A DNA stretch of 32,291 bases from Anaerolineales bacterium (GTDB lineage Bacteria > Chloroflexota > Anaerolineae > Anaerolineales > Villigracilaceae). The translations under genes and the position numbers were made by a program. The DNA is taken from NCBI GenBank assembly GCA_016928525.1, contig JAFGKO010000054.1, positions 1 through 32,291 on the forward strand, written 5' to 3'. The notes below the pieces were generated by a model. It was not told where the DNA came from. It worked only from the letters and a program-made list of their open reading frames with translations, and made no database searches. This document shows, piece after piece, positions 1 to 8,658 of this stretch (position 1 is the stretch's first letter; each line of letters begins with the position of its first letter).

Positions 1-394
1 AAATGAATAACATTCACACTCTGGCGACGTTACGAACAACGCGCAGGGAATAAACTGTAAAAGTTATTGTCTTCTGCGTCCTTAGTGGTCTTCTCGCCGA
101 AAACGGATACATGGATATTGACTGACAAAGCGACAATTCAGGCATCGGTGGTTATTTATCGACTTAGCGTGAGAACCATTTAATTCCTTGTCTCAAATTT
201 GTGCTCATAATCGTTGCGCGCCTACCACCTTTTTCGATTTCCTGATTGGCGAGGGTATTGTAATTGATCGCTCTATAGGATTGATGCTTTGCTATTCCTT
301 TGCACTTTTTGTTTTTATGCGTGAGTATGTTGGATTTAGTGCGCTGATTCACGTATAGAATTGTAAAATCTGCAAAGATATAGCTTTGGTGTTT
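1..394. other. gene-free left end, downstream of the locus
   Basis: These 394 nt lie beyond the stop codon of the last gene of the minus-strand locus. I find no coding region with recognisable protein character on either strand; the only open frames are short and without family motifs. The stretch is fairly AT-rich. A weak 5-bp hairpin at 373-388 is described separately. The adjoining gene to the left, if any, is outside the window. Confidence 0.6.
373..388 (-). terminator. weak hairpin just after the last gene
   Basis: CAAAG (373-377) and CTTTG (384-388) can pair around a 6-nt loop, 7 nt beyond the stop of the last glycosyltransferase on the minus strand. A short T stretch (GATTTTA) follows. 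The stem is only 5 bp with two G-C pairs, so this is a poor intrinsic terminator. It is listed because it sits in the expected place. Confidence 0.2.
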
Positions 395-1336
395 CTAGAG
401 AGAATCAGTGCTTTCCCAATGCCGCCAATACATAACACGTGAAGTGAGCGCTCTGGGAAGTGCATTTACTAACAAAAACCCACTTCTCATTAGATACGCT
501 CTGATTGTTATTGGCTGAAAAGGCCACAAAGAGAGACCGATGAAAAGTTGTCGAAGTGCTTTTAGTGGCTTCTTTTCACAAAAAAGCGTGTTGTGGGAAT
601 AAAACCCATATATATTGCCATAAACTCGTCGCTTAAAGAACCAACCTAAATCTAGATCGGCCCTAAATGCTTTGTCAATGAGATACAAACATAGCTCGAG
701 ATTATTACGATTATCTGTATTGGTCGAATGGCGACGGATCTTGCACAATGATTCTTGGATGGTGCCAAATTCATAGTGTCGAGCAATGCGACACCATAGA
801 TCAATATCCTCGCCTGAGCTCATTTTCTCGTCAAAGATACCGCAAGTTGTCAGGACTTCTCGCCGAAGTGCAACCGTAGGCAATGCTACCGGCGCGAGCA
901 TGCATTGTGAAAGAAACTGCCTATAGACTTTGCCTGACAGCGTGGCAGGATACCTACGTGACAGAGTATTGATCTCATCGAACAAAGTGTATGAGCAGTA
1001 AACGACGCCGCAATTAGGATTATCGTCAAGAAATCTGACCTGCTTCTCTAGTTTAGTTGGAAGGTACAAATCATCAGAGTCAAGAAAAGTGATGTAGTCC
1101 CCTTGTGCCAATTGTATCCCATGGTTGCGTGCGGCTGATACCCCGCGGTGTTCCTGATAAACATACCGAATCGGGCCAAAAAATTGCCCTACGATTTCAC
1201 GAGTGCTATCAGTTGATCCATCATCAACCACGATGATTTCGTAATCATGGTAAGTTTGTTCCAGGACGCTTTTAACACACTCGTCGAGCAAGTGAACCCG
1301 GTTATAGGTTGGAATAATGACACTGATTCTAGTCAC
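395..1336 (-). CDS. family 2 glycosyltransferase (GT-A fold)
   Basis: This 313-residue protein is predicted to transfer a sugar from a nucleotide donor onto the growing glycan at the cytoplasmic membrane face. The N-terminus has the GT2 opening ISVIIPTYNR (4-13), the nucleotide-binding DDGS (38-41) and the metal-binding DSDD (86-89). A later SGEDIDLW block is the usual ED acceptor-side motif. Length is normal for the family. The start is GTG at 1336, because an in-frame stop lies four codons upstream and no ATG precedes the conserved beta-strand. It is the last gene of the locus, separated from the preceding GT2 gene by 84 nt. Donor and linkage cannot be read from the sequence. Confidence 0.9.
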   Translation of the reverse strand: MTRISVIIPTYNRVHLLDECVKSVLEQTYHDYEIIVVDDGSTDSTREIVGQFFGPIRYVYQEHRGVSAARNHGIQLAQGDYITFLDSDDLYLPTKLEKQVRFLDDNPNCGVVYCSYTLFDEINTLSRRYPATLSGKVYRQFLSQCMLAPVALPTVALRREVLTTCGIFDEKMSSGEDIDLWCRIARHYEFGTIQESLCKIRRHSTNTDNRNNLELCLYLIDKAFRADLDLGWFFKRRVYGNIYGFYSHNTLFCEKKPLKALRQLFIGLSLWPFQPITIRAYLMRSGFLLVNALPRALTSRVMYWRHWESTDSL

Positions 1337-1420
1337 AGGTTGTATCTATCTCCGATATCATCTGCTCAGACTTGTCACTCCAGAAAGCTGGTTCCTCAAG
1401 GTAAATACTGAATGCGCTAA

Positions 1421-2377
1421 TTATGAAAGCAGGGTCGAGCGCTTCCGTCGGAACAGAGACAACAAAGAGCGTATAGCCTGTGCGATTGCTGGCCCTAGCA
1501 AGATCTCAATAAAGATCGTCAAAGAGCGGTGTGGTTTAACAAGTGGATACAGCGGATAATACGATAAGCTTCGAAGCAAATACCGGCGAGCTTCATTACG
1601 AAATTGGGGCAAGCACGATTCTGCCGCTGCATTGTAAGCGGCGCTAAGGGCCTGTGAACGCACAAGCGGTGCTTCTGGCGGCAGGTCGTTCCAGGAGTAA
1701 ATATCTTCGACCAGGGCAATATGCTCTTGTGCCATCAACAGCCCCCGGTGAGCTATCGAAGCCCCTTCAGCATGCCACCGCCAAGTGGCTAGTATTTTCG
1801 GGATGTGAACAAATGGCCCGTAAAGTCCTAGCCGAAGCCAAAACTCAAAGTCAGCTACATACTTATATTTTGAAGCACGCTCACCTGCCAGCATCCATGC
1901 CTTGCGCCTGATTAATGCACCAGGGCCCGGCTGGCACCATTGCCAACGAAGCATCTCGAGATAGCTATATTCAGGGAGTCTTGTCTCGCGCAAAGGGACA
2001 CTCTGTTCGTCAATTACAATCCAATCCGGGTAAGCAACAAGCACATCCTGATGTATGTTCAGGAAATTTGCTGTCTCACATATAAGCCCAGGCAAGATAG
2101 GGTCATCGGAATTGACAATAAGAACATAATCGCCATGAGCCATACCAACACCCTTATTAACAGTGCGAGTCTCTCCTATATTGGGATGCGATTCCCATAC
2201 AAATTGTCCTTTGTATTTCTCTAATACTTCGCGGGTGTTATCAGTTGAGCCATCGTCCAAAACGATGTACTCGATATTGGGATAATCCTGAGTCAAGACG
2301 CTCTTGATTGTCTCTGGCAGGTAGGCCGCCCGGTTATAAGTCGGTGTAATGACAGTAACCAACGGATATTTTGACAT
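1421..2377 (-). CDS. family 2 glycosyltransferase (GT-A fold)
   Basis: Predicted GT-A glycosyltransferase of 318 residues. The N-terminus runs LVTVITPTYNRAAYL, followed by DDGS (41-44). The metal site appears as NSDD (89-92) rather than DxDD, so one acidic residue is replaced by Asn, as in a subset of GT2 enzymes. I place the start at the ATG at 2377, directly before the conserved strand and 16 nt after the stop of the epimerase gene. A TTG at 2413 would add 12 residues without family character and overlap the epimerase gene. An acidic/aromatic block (ADFEFWLRL) in the second half matches the usual GT2 acceptor region. It probably acts with the 395-1336 enzyme in repeat-unit assembly. Confidence 0.88.
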   Translation of the reverse strand: MSKYPLVTVITPTYNRAAYLPETIKSVLTQDYPNIEYIVLDDGSTDNTREVLEKYKGQFVWESHPNIGETRTVNKGVGMAHGDYVLIVNSDDPILPGLICETANFLNIHQDVLVAYPDWIVIDEQSVPLRETRLPEYSYLEMLRWQWCQPGPGALIRRKAWMLAGERASKYKYVADFEFWLRLGLYGPFVHIPKILATWRWHAEGASIAHRGLLMAQEHIALVEDIYSWNDLPPEAPLVRSQALSAAYNAAAESCLPQFRNEARRYLLRSLSYYPLYPLVKPHRSLTIFIEILLGPAIAQAIRSLLSLFRRKRSTLLS

Positions 2378-2393
2378 CTGGTTTGCGTTCGCC

Positions 2394-3479
2394 TCAGCGG
2401 TGTAGATAACCAACTACGATTTTTGCAATTGTCTGGCTGACATCTGAGACAAGGTATTCGGAGGGCGGTCGCCATTGTGGCGCTTGCGAGAGCACTGTCC
2501 TGACGCATCGGAGAATGTTAGCTGGCGAGGCACCGCTCAGAATGTTGCTGCCAGCTTCGATTGTTTCCGGGCGCTCGGTCACGTCGCGGATGGTGACATT
2601 CGGAACGCCGAAAATACAGCATTCTTCTTGCACAGTGCCACTATCGCTCAAAACACAAAACGCCTGCTTCTCCAGGCAGACAAAATCAAAGAAGCCGAAG
2701 GGCTCGTAGGTGCGAACGCCCTTGTTCTTCATCACTTTGGCCTGTTTAGCAAGCTGAGATCGCGTGCGTGGATGCAGGCTGCATATCACCGGCAAGCCAT
2801 ACTCATCATGAAGCTGGCGAAATGACTCCACAAACTGCTCCAGACGCTCGGGTAAATCGACATTTTCAGCGCGATGCAACGTAACCAGGAAATACTTTTG
2901 CGGCTGAGCATCTAGATCCCCGAGAATCTGGCTGGTATCGATCTGTTGCGCGTAATAATCCAGCACCTCTTTAATGGGGTTGCCGGTGACATAGACACGA
3001 TAGACGGCAATCCCCTCCCGAAGCAAATTCGCGCGGCTGCGCTCGGTATAGGGCATCAGGATATCGCTGCTGTGATCGATCAGGCGGCGGTTCACTTCTT
3101 CCGGGACACGATCATCGAAACATCGGTTACCTGCTTCCATGTGATAGACGGGAACACCCATACGCTTGGCGATGATAGCTGCCAGGCCGCTATTAGTATC
3201 TCCAAGAACCAGCAGTCGATCGGGATGCTCAGCCTGTATGATTTTCTCGGCTTCAGCCAAAATCTGGCCGATTTGTTGCGCAAAGCTGCTGCTGTGCACC
3301 CCTAGATAGAAATCAGGCTCCCGGACGCCGAGTTGTTGGAAGAAGATATCACTCAGCTTTGGATCGAAGTTTTGGCCAGTGTGTACCAGAATGTGATCAC
3401 ACAATTGATCGAGCCGGGGGATAACGCGGCTCAACCGGATGATCTCTGGTCTGGTGCCCAGGATCGTCATGACTTTCAT
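2394..3479 (-). CDS. UDP-N-acetylhexosamine 2-epimerase (WbvD/WbjD/WecB family)
   Basis: Non-hydrolysing UDP-HexNAc 2-epimerase of 361 residues, the last step of the UDP-2-acetamido-2,6-dideoxy-L-hexose pathway. Family landmarks are GTRPEI (8-13), HTGQNFD (33-39), GDTNS (93-97), the catalytic-region EAGNR (E115), PEEVNR and LHRAEN (H202). The two upstream genes encode the matching 4,6-dehydratase and C4 reductase. This makes C2 epimerisation of a UDP-L-rhamnosamine/pneumosamine-type intermediate to UDP-L-QuiNAc or UDP-L-FucNAc more likely than plain UDP-ManNAc formation. The ATG overlaps the stop of the dehydratase gene as ATGA, indicating translational coupling. WecB proper remains an alternative by family alone. 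Confidence 0.9.
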   Translation of the reverse strand: MKVMTILGTRPEIIRLSRVIPRLDQLCDHILVHTGQNFDPKLSDIFFQQLGVREPDFYLGVHSSSFAQQIGQILAEAEKIIQAEHPDRLLVLGDTNSGLAAIIAKRMGVPVYHMEAGNRCFDDRVPEEVNRRLIDHSSDILMPYTERSRANLLREGIAVYRVYVTGNPIKEVLDYYAQQIDTSQILGDLDAQPQKYFLVTLHRAENVDLPERLEQFVESFRQLHDEYGLPVICSLHPRTRSQLAKQAKVMKNKGVRTYEPFGFFDFVCLEKQAFCVLSDSGTVQEECCIFGVPNVTIRDVTERPETIEAGSNILSGASPANILRCVRTVLSQAPQWRPPSEYLVSDVSQTIAKIVVGYLHR

Positions 3480-4552
3480 CGCAGGAACTCGCCCTCCAAT
3501 GTTGTAATGTCGAGCTGCTCAACGAGCAAACGACGAGCTTCAAGCAGCGCATACAACTCTTCACGGGTCATTAGGCTCCCGGCAGAGCTGTACTCAGAGG
3601 TCAGGACTGTCGAGGCCGGCTCGCCATTGCGAAGCTCAGGCAACATTGGCAGGATAGCGTAATACTTGTCTCGATCCTCGGTGCGGTGAACTTCCTCCTC
3701 TGAAACAAGGATTTCATGGGTTTTCTCACCTGGGCGAATACCCGTAATCACCGTCTCAATAGGGCGATGCCCGATCAGGATGCTGGCCAGATCGGTCACC
3801 CGTGCCGAGGGAGCTTTTGGAATAAATGTTTCGCCACGCTTGGCATATTGCAGCGCTGCAAAGACCGTATCGACGGCATCATCGAGGCTAAGTAAAAAGC
3901 GCGTCATGTCAGGCGTGGTAATAGTAACTGGGCCGCCGACCCGAATCTGATCATGAAACAGAGGAATCACGGAGCCGCGTGAAGCCAGGACATTGCCATA
4001 ACGTACGCAGACAAAACGTGTATGGAGACAGTCCATATTGGCCTGAATGAATACACGCTCTTGAATGGCCTTGGTCATTCCCATCACATTAATGGGTTTG
4101 CAGGCCTTATCTGTCGAAATGCCAATTACGCTCTCAATAGGAAAACCGATCTCACGAATGGCCCGCACGATGTTTTCTGGGCCCCCAATGTTGGTTTGTA
4201 CAGCTTCAAATGGGAAATACTCACAGGTTGGCACCTGCTTGAGCGCCGCCGCATTGAACACCACATCAGCCATGCCCAACACAGCACATAGGCTGTGAAA
4301 ATCACGGACATCACCTATGCGAAATGTGAGCAACTCATGAAAATTACGAAAAATGACCTCGTCAGTAGCAGATTGGCGCTGCAGGTACTCCAGCCGCATG
4401 TAGTGCTGTTTGGCTTCGTCACGCGAAAAGACAATAATCTGCTTTGGTATCCCCATCTCGCCCGACAGCAGACGCCGTACCAGCACCTTGCCCAATGAGC
4501 CGGTACCTCCGGTAATCAGAACGCGTTTACCCTCTAATGGTAATGTGGTCAT
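3476..4552 (-). CDS. UDP-GlcNAc 4,6-dehydratase/5-epimerase (CapE/WbjB/WbvB type)
   Basis: Extended SDR of 358 residues, predicted to convert UDP-D-GlcNAc to a 4-keto-6-deoxy-L-hexosamine nucleotide. The Rossmann motif TGGTGSLGK (14-22) binds NADP. NAAALKQVP follows at about 100, then STDKA (146-150). The usual catalytic YxxxK is instead M157-x3-K161, a Met-for-Tyr change known for the inverting CapE branch, which also carries the STDK lysine. RYGNVLASRGSVIPLF and the C-terminal RPGEKTHEIL block fit the same branch. It overlaps both neighbours by ATGA junctions and forms a tight three-gene pathway with the reductase and epimerase. Confidence 0.9.
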   Translation of the reverse strand: MTTLPLEGKRVLITGGTGSLGKVLVRRLLSGEMGIPKQIIVFSRDEAKQHYMRLEYLQRQSATDEVIFRNFHELLTFRIGDVRDFHSLCAVLGMADVVFNAAALKQVPTCEYFPFEAVQTNIGGPENIVRAIREIGFPIESVIGISTDKACKPINVMGMTKAIQERVFIQANMDCLHTRFVCVRYGNVLASRGSVIPLFHDQIRVGGPVTITTPDMTRFLLSLDDAVDTVFAALQYAKRGETFIPKAPSARVTDLASILIGHRPIETVITGIRPGEKTHEILVSEEEVHRTEDRDKYYAILPMLPELRNGEPASTVLTSEYSSAGSLMTREELYALLEARRLLVEQLDITTLEGEFLR

Positions 4553-5430
4553 GATCTCTTCCAGTGATCGTATGGTGTAGGATCAGCAGCCATTGCCTCG
4601 ATCATATCTTGCCATGCCGGTGGCTTGAACCCTGTAGCTTGTCGAAATCGCGTCGAGTCAAGGCTGCGGTCGATCACTATATCGACATTGGGCACAATTT
4701 CCAAATTCTTGTTGTAGGCTGCATTAAATAAGTGCAACAAATCGTACTTGGAAATAGGTTCTACGGAAATATGATAAAGCCCATGCAAATCCGGTCGGGG
4801 AAGAACATGGTCACGCAACATCTTGGCGAAAGCCTGGGTCGTGAACCCGCTGAAGATTGCTTTTTGATAGCCTGTGACCTTCTGGTTTTGCGATAGAAAC
4901 CACTCGACCAGGCCATAGCGGGTTGTCAACTCCCGCCCAATGAAAGAAGTGCGAATCGTCAGGCAGTGTGATTGGGCTATCACTTCGCCTAATAACTTAG
5001 TCTTGCCATAGATGTCCTCAGCATCTGATGGATCATCCTCGATATATATACCTTCTTTGCCAGAGAAGACACAATCCGTGCTGATGTGGATCAAGCGGCT
5101 ACCAGTTGCCTGGCACAATAAGGCAAGTTGGTGAGGAAAACGCGCATTCAGGTCGATAGCTGTCAGGGGATCGGTTGCCTTCTCGTGTTGCTTGATCAGG
5201 CCAATGCAGTTGATGACCAGGTCTGGCTGGGCAATAGTAAAGGCCTCAATTATGCTTTCGAGATGTGTAGCATCCACACCAGAGATAATGTGCTCGCGCA
5301 AAATGTTGGGTATATCCGGTAAGGCAGAAGCGACACTGCGGATTGTGCCCCACGCGTCGTGCGTCCTGCTCAGTTCCATCCACAAGTGATGGCCCACCAT
5401 GCCCGATCCACCCAGAATTAGGATGTTCAT
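4549..5430 (-). CDS. RmlD-like NAD(P)-dependent 4-keto-sugar reductase (WbvR type)
   Basis: SDR reductase of 293 residues with GGSGMVG (7-13), STD (117-119), VFSGKEG and the catalytic YGKTK (Y141, K145). It should reduce the 4-keto-L-hexosamine nucleotide made by the dehydratase encoded next. CapF/WbjC enzymes of the L-FucNAc pathway are about 370 residues and carry a C-terminal cupin domain; this protein ends without one and has the size and RmlD-like layout of WbvR, which gives UDP-L-RhaNAc and then UDP-L-QuiNAc. I therefore favour L-QuiNAc, though stereochemistry cannot be proved from sequence. The start is ATG, 6 nt after the preceding glycosyltransferase stop; the end overlaps the dehydratase start as ATGA. 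Confidence 0.85.
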   Translation of the reverse strand: MNILILGGSGMVGHHLWMELSRTHDAWGTIRSVASALPDIPNILREHIISGVDATHLESIIEAFTIAQPDLVINCIGLIKQHEKATDPLTAIDLNARFPHQLALLCQATGSRLIHISTDCVFSGKEGIYIEDDPSDAEDIYGKTKLLGEVIAQSHCLTIRTSFIGRELTTRYGLVEWFLSQNQKVTGYQKAIFSGFTTQAFAKMLRDHVLPRPDLHGLYHISVEPISKYDLLHLFNAAYNKNLEIVPNVDIVIDRSLDSTRFRQATGFKPPAWQDMIEAMAADPTPYDHWKRS

Positions 5431-5436
5431 GCTATG

Positions 5437-6675
5437 TTATCCAGTTGGTAAGTGAGCATTTGCTGCCAATGCCTCATAATAGCCAATCACTTTTGGCGCA
5501 ATCGATTTACGATCAGCTATATCCGATACCAATTCCAAATTACGTTGTGCTGCGCTTGTGACCAACACATTATCCGTCATAACTCTCACCAGGGCACTTG
5601 CGATCTCATCCGGATACAGGTTCCGAGCGAAAAGAACATTACTCTCGCTTTCAACAACCGGGATGATAGTCTCCAATGGAGATACTATGGGGAAAGCTCC
5701 TGATGCCATGGCCTCGTAGAGTATGTTCGGAACCCCATCCACCAATGATGGAGCTAACACAACACGGGCTTTTCCGACGAGATCCAAGACCTCTTCGCGT
5801 GGGACTCTATCGGAGATATGGCAATACTGTCTTATGCTCTCAGGCAGGGCCCAAAGCCACATTCGAGTGGTAGAATCCACTCCCAGAATATGGATTTCAC
5901 AAGGTTGGATACGATCCCAGCATAATTGGATTGCTTCTAGAACAGGTAGTGCGATGGACCAAGGGCAGTTATAAGCTTTAGGCCAAAGTATAACACGACG
6001 TTGTGCAGGTGGAAGAGCCATCACTGCTTTTGAGAGACCAGTGACATCCACTCCCCCTGTACCAGGCACTGGCACAAGCGGTGCTATCTTGTCTACGCTA
6101 ATACCTATCTCTTCAATGTACCGAATGTTCTGCAAGTTGTCAGTGATAATCTGATCGCATGTGCTTAGTACCTCAGCTACCCCCGGCAGAAGATCGGGGT
6201 CATATCTGGGTAATGCCAGATCTGACCCACCGCGTAGCTGAAGCACCCATCTACCAATATGTGAAAGATCGTGTTCTTGACACACCTGCAGATAGAAATA
6301 ACCAGCTGGATCAAGTCCTAATGTATGAATAATGGTTGGTTGCCATTCACGGATAACATGTGATAACCATCTCCTCTCAAGCGCTGTTCCCACTAGACGA
6401 CGCAGGATTTTACTACAGGTCTGGCTTACAAAATCGGGGGGATATAACCTGCGGCGCCAGGCTCGATCAAAATGGAGTGTCGTAAACCCTGTGACGTAGG
6501 TCGGTACTCGCCAGCTATCAGGAGGTGGAGTACTGCCTGGCACTGAAAAAAGCCGGACATTCAACGCTGCTTCTTCCAGTAGATCAATCCACGCATGTGT
6601 ATGAGTGCTGTTAGGAAAGCCAATAAATAGGATTCTGGGTTTACCAGGGAAAGGATCTTGCCTAAATACGTTCAC
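5437..6675 (-). CDS. GT-B glycosyltransferase (family 4-like)
   Basis: Predicted GT-B retaining glycosyltransferase of 412 residues. The N-terminal half begins with a strand-glycine motif (RILFIGFPNSTHTHAW). The C-terminal half has the donor-site block APSLVDGVPNILYEAMASG followed by FPIVSP, typical of GT4. I choose the GTG at 6675, which lies 4 nt after the AsnB stop and ten codons before the first conserved strand. A TTG at 6717 is in frame but would overlap AsnB by 38 nt. No clear Shine-Dalgarno precedes either start. Substrates are unknown. Confidence 0.85.
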   Translation of the reverse strand: MNVFRQDPFPGKPRILFIGFPNSTHTHAWIDLLEEAALNVRLFSVPGSTPPPDSWRVPTYVTGFTTLHFDRAWRRRLYPPDFVSQTCSKILRRLVGTALERRWLSHVIREWQPTIIHTLGLDPAGYFYLQVCQEHDLSHIGRWVLQLRGGSDLALPRYDPDLLPGVAEVLSTCDQIITDNLQNIRYIEEIGISVDKIAPLVPVPGTGGVDVTGLSKAVMALPPAQRRVILWPKAYNCPWSIALPVLEAIQLCWDRIQPCEIHILGVDSTTRMWLWALPESIRQYCHISDRVPREEVLDLVGKARVVLAPSLVDGVPNILYEAMASGAFPIVSPLETIIPVVESESNVLFARNLYPDEIASALVRVMTDNVLVTSAAQRNLELVSDIADRKSIAPKVIGYYEALAANAHLPTG

Positions 6676-6679
6676 TAGT

Positions 6680-8647
6680 CTAACCGGCCAGATCTGAAGA
6701 CACGAGGGAACGATCAAGGACTTCGCGAAACCACAACTCCAACATCATCAGCAGCCAGGGCTGTGTCCAGCCAGTACGACCCTCAAAGAACGATTGCTTG
6801 ATTGTGGATACCTGTGAGACATCGAGTAATCCACGTTGCCGTACCTGTATCTCGTCCAACGTATCCATCATTACATCATGTAGTGGCCCCTTTAGCCACG
6901 CACCAAAAGGCATTGCAAAGCCCCGTTTAGGTTGTTTGTCGAGATCCTTGGGTAGCAAAGGACGGCCCACATCGATCACTATGCGCTTGACTCCGCTTTC
7001 TTTGTAGCTGGTGTTTGGGGTGAATTTTACCTTTGTAAGATCGCCTATCTTGCTACTATCTGGCAAAGAGAGCGCAAAGTCTGCGACGACAGGATCCAAG
7101 AAGGGCACACGAACCTCCAACGAATGGGACATCGAGACAGTATCAATGTCGCGAAGCAGCTGATTCGTGGTATAGCCACGCAAGCAAAGAGAAGACACAC
7201 GAGCCAACGGTGAGCGCGACTTGATCTCATCGCAAGGCAACAGATCATAGTAGGCTGCCCGGCCTGCTTGGGCAGAGTCTCTCAACTCAGGGGAAAGCAG
7301 CTTTCCTGCACCCATAACGCCGAAAATATTGTAGGTATTACTATATTGACTAACAAAATCAGACCGAGAACGAACAATATGTAGTACATTTCCAGCAAAT
7401 GTCAAACACAAGGGATCGAAAATCGGTTGGCGAAACACACTTCCAGCAAGCGACCACGCTAATGTCAGCCAGGGAGATCGTTGGCTATTCAATGCAGATA
7501 GTGCCATCGCGGCGAACCAGGGATACCCTGCAAACAATTCATCGCCGCCTGTTCCAGAAATGGCGACGGTGACCCCCTGGCGAGCTGCTTTGGACACGAA
7601 ATAGGAATTGACGCCGTCTACCGATGGCTGGTCAAGGCCACGTGCAATGCATTGGATGTGATCTCGTACTTCTTCCCCTCGCACGGTAACAGCTGTATGC
7701 TCAGTCCCAAGAAAGCGTGCGATGCTTTGTGCATCACTACTCTCATCGAGAGCTGCACCTTCTGCGTCAAAGCCTACTGAAAACGTCTTGATACGCTTTC
7801 CAGCAATGCGCGCCATCATAGCTACCAGCAACGAAGAATCCACTCCGCCGCTCAAAAATGCGCCAAGAGGCACATCGCTCACCATTTGAAGATGAACTGA
7901 TTCTTCCAGCACCTCGGCAAGTTCTTCAACTAGCTGCTGGTAAGGCCGCTGTCGCAAATCGGGCCACCGATTGCCATCCAGTGACCAATAACGTTCAATT
8001 CGTTCTGCCCCTCCTTCGACAATCATGCGATGCGCAGGAAGCAACATTCTGACACCTTGAAGCATGGTCCGCGGCTGGTAGACCGAGCCGAAGGTCAACA
8101 ACTGGCGCAGGGCAATGGGATCGATCTCCCGCTTGACCTGACCGCTGGCGAGAAGTGCCTTCAGTTCCGAGGCGAACATCAGCTTATCCCCAGCGCGGGC
8201 ATACAGAAGTGGCTTGATACCCATATGGTCGCGCGCCAACAGTAGCCGCTCACGGCCCATTCCGCCACGCCTGTCATAGATTGCCAGGGCGAACATTCCG
8301 CGCAGACGCAGCAGAAAGTCGTCACCATAGTATTCGTACATCCGGAGCACAACTTCTGTGTCAGAATGGGAGTGGAATGTGTATCCTTTGGCTTCAAGAA
8401 GAGAACGTTCAGACCGGAAATTGTAGATCTCGCCATTGAAGACAATCCAAATGGTCTGTTCCACGTTGGACATGGGCTGGTGAGCAGCGGGACTCAGGTC
8501 AATGATGGCCAGCCGCGCCATGCCCAGGCTGATGCAGTCATCGCTAAACATGCCCGAATCATCCGGCCCCCGATGGTGCATTGCCGCAACCATGGCGCTC
8601 GTTTTGTCAGGGTCCGGGCTATTCCAAATACCGCAAATACCGCACAT
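6680..8647 (-). CDS. AsnB-like glutamine-dependent amidotransferase
   Basis: Class II glutamine amidotransferase fused to an ATP-pyrophosphatase domain, 655 residues. MCGICGIWN supplies the N-terminal nucleophile Cys2, and RLAIID and NGEIYNF follow in the glutaminase domain. The synthetase domain has the PP-loop SGGVDSS (266-272) and SGTGGDELFAGYPWF. Asparagine synthetase is the family name, but copies inside O-antigen loci (WbpS-type) are proposed to amidate uronic acids to uronamides. With glycosyltransferases and methyltransferases on both sides, I infer a sugar-modifying role. No obvious UDP-sugar 6-dehydrogenase is encoded in this window, so the uronate would have to come from elsewhere. 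True asparagine synthesis is not excluded. Confidence 0.92.
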   Translation of the reverse strand: MCGICGIWNSPDPDKTSAMVAAMHHRGPDDSGMFSDDCISLGMARLAIIDLSPAAHQPMSNVEQTIWIVFNGEIYNFRSERSLLEAKGYTFHSHSDTEVVLRMYEYYGDDFLLRLRGMFALAIYDRRGGMGRERLLLARDHMGIKPLLYARAGDKLMFASELKALLASGQVKREIDPIALRQLLTFGSVYQPRTMLQGVRMLLPAHRMIVEGGAERIERYWSLDGNRWPDLRQRPYQQLVEELAEVLEESVHLQMVSDVPLGAFLSGGVDSSLLVAMMARIAGKRIKTFSVGFDAEGAALDESSDAQSIARFLGTEHTAVTVRGEEVRDHIQCIARGLDQPSVDGVNSYFVSKAARQGVTVAISGTGGDELFAGYPWFAAMALSALNSQRSPWLTLAWSLAGSVFRQPIFDPLCLTFAGNVLHIVRSRSDFVSQYSNTYNIFGVMGAGKLLSPELRDSAQAGRAAYYDLLPCDEIKSRSPLARVSSLCLRGYTTNQLLRDIDTVSMSHSLEVRVPFLDPVVADFALSLPDSSKIGDLTKVKFTPNTSYKESGVKRIVIDVGRPLLPKDLDKQPKRGFAMPFGAWLKGPLHDVMMDTLDEIQVRQRGLLDVSQVSTIKQSFFEGRTGWTQPWLLMMLELWFREVLDRSLVSSDLAG

Positions 8648-8658
8648 AAAGCCCTTTG

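Noticed and set aside
164..352. 62-codon open frame on the minus strand in the left gene-free end
   Set aside because: No recognisable motif, Lys/Asn-rich low-complexity composition and no clear ribosome-binding site.
2394..3479. Reading the epimerase simply as WecB for UDP-ManNAc
   Set aside because: The adjacent CapE-like dehydratase and WbvR-like reductase make the L-hexosamine pathway the better explanation, although the family alone allows WecB.
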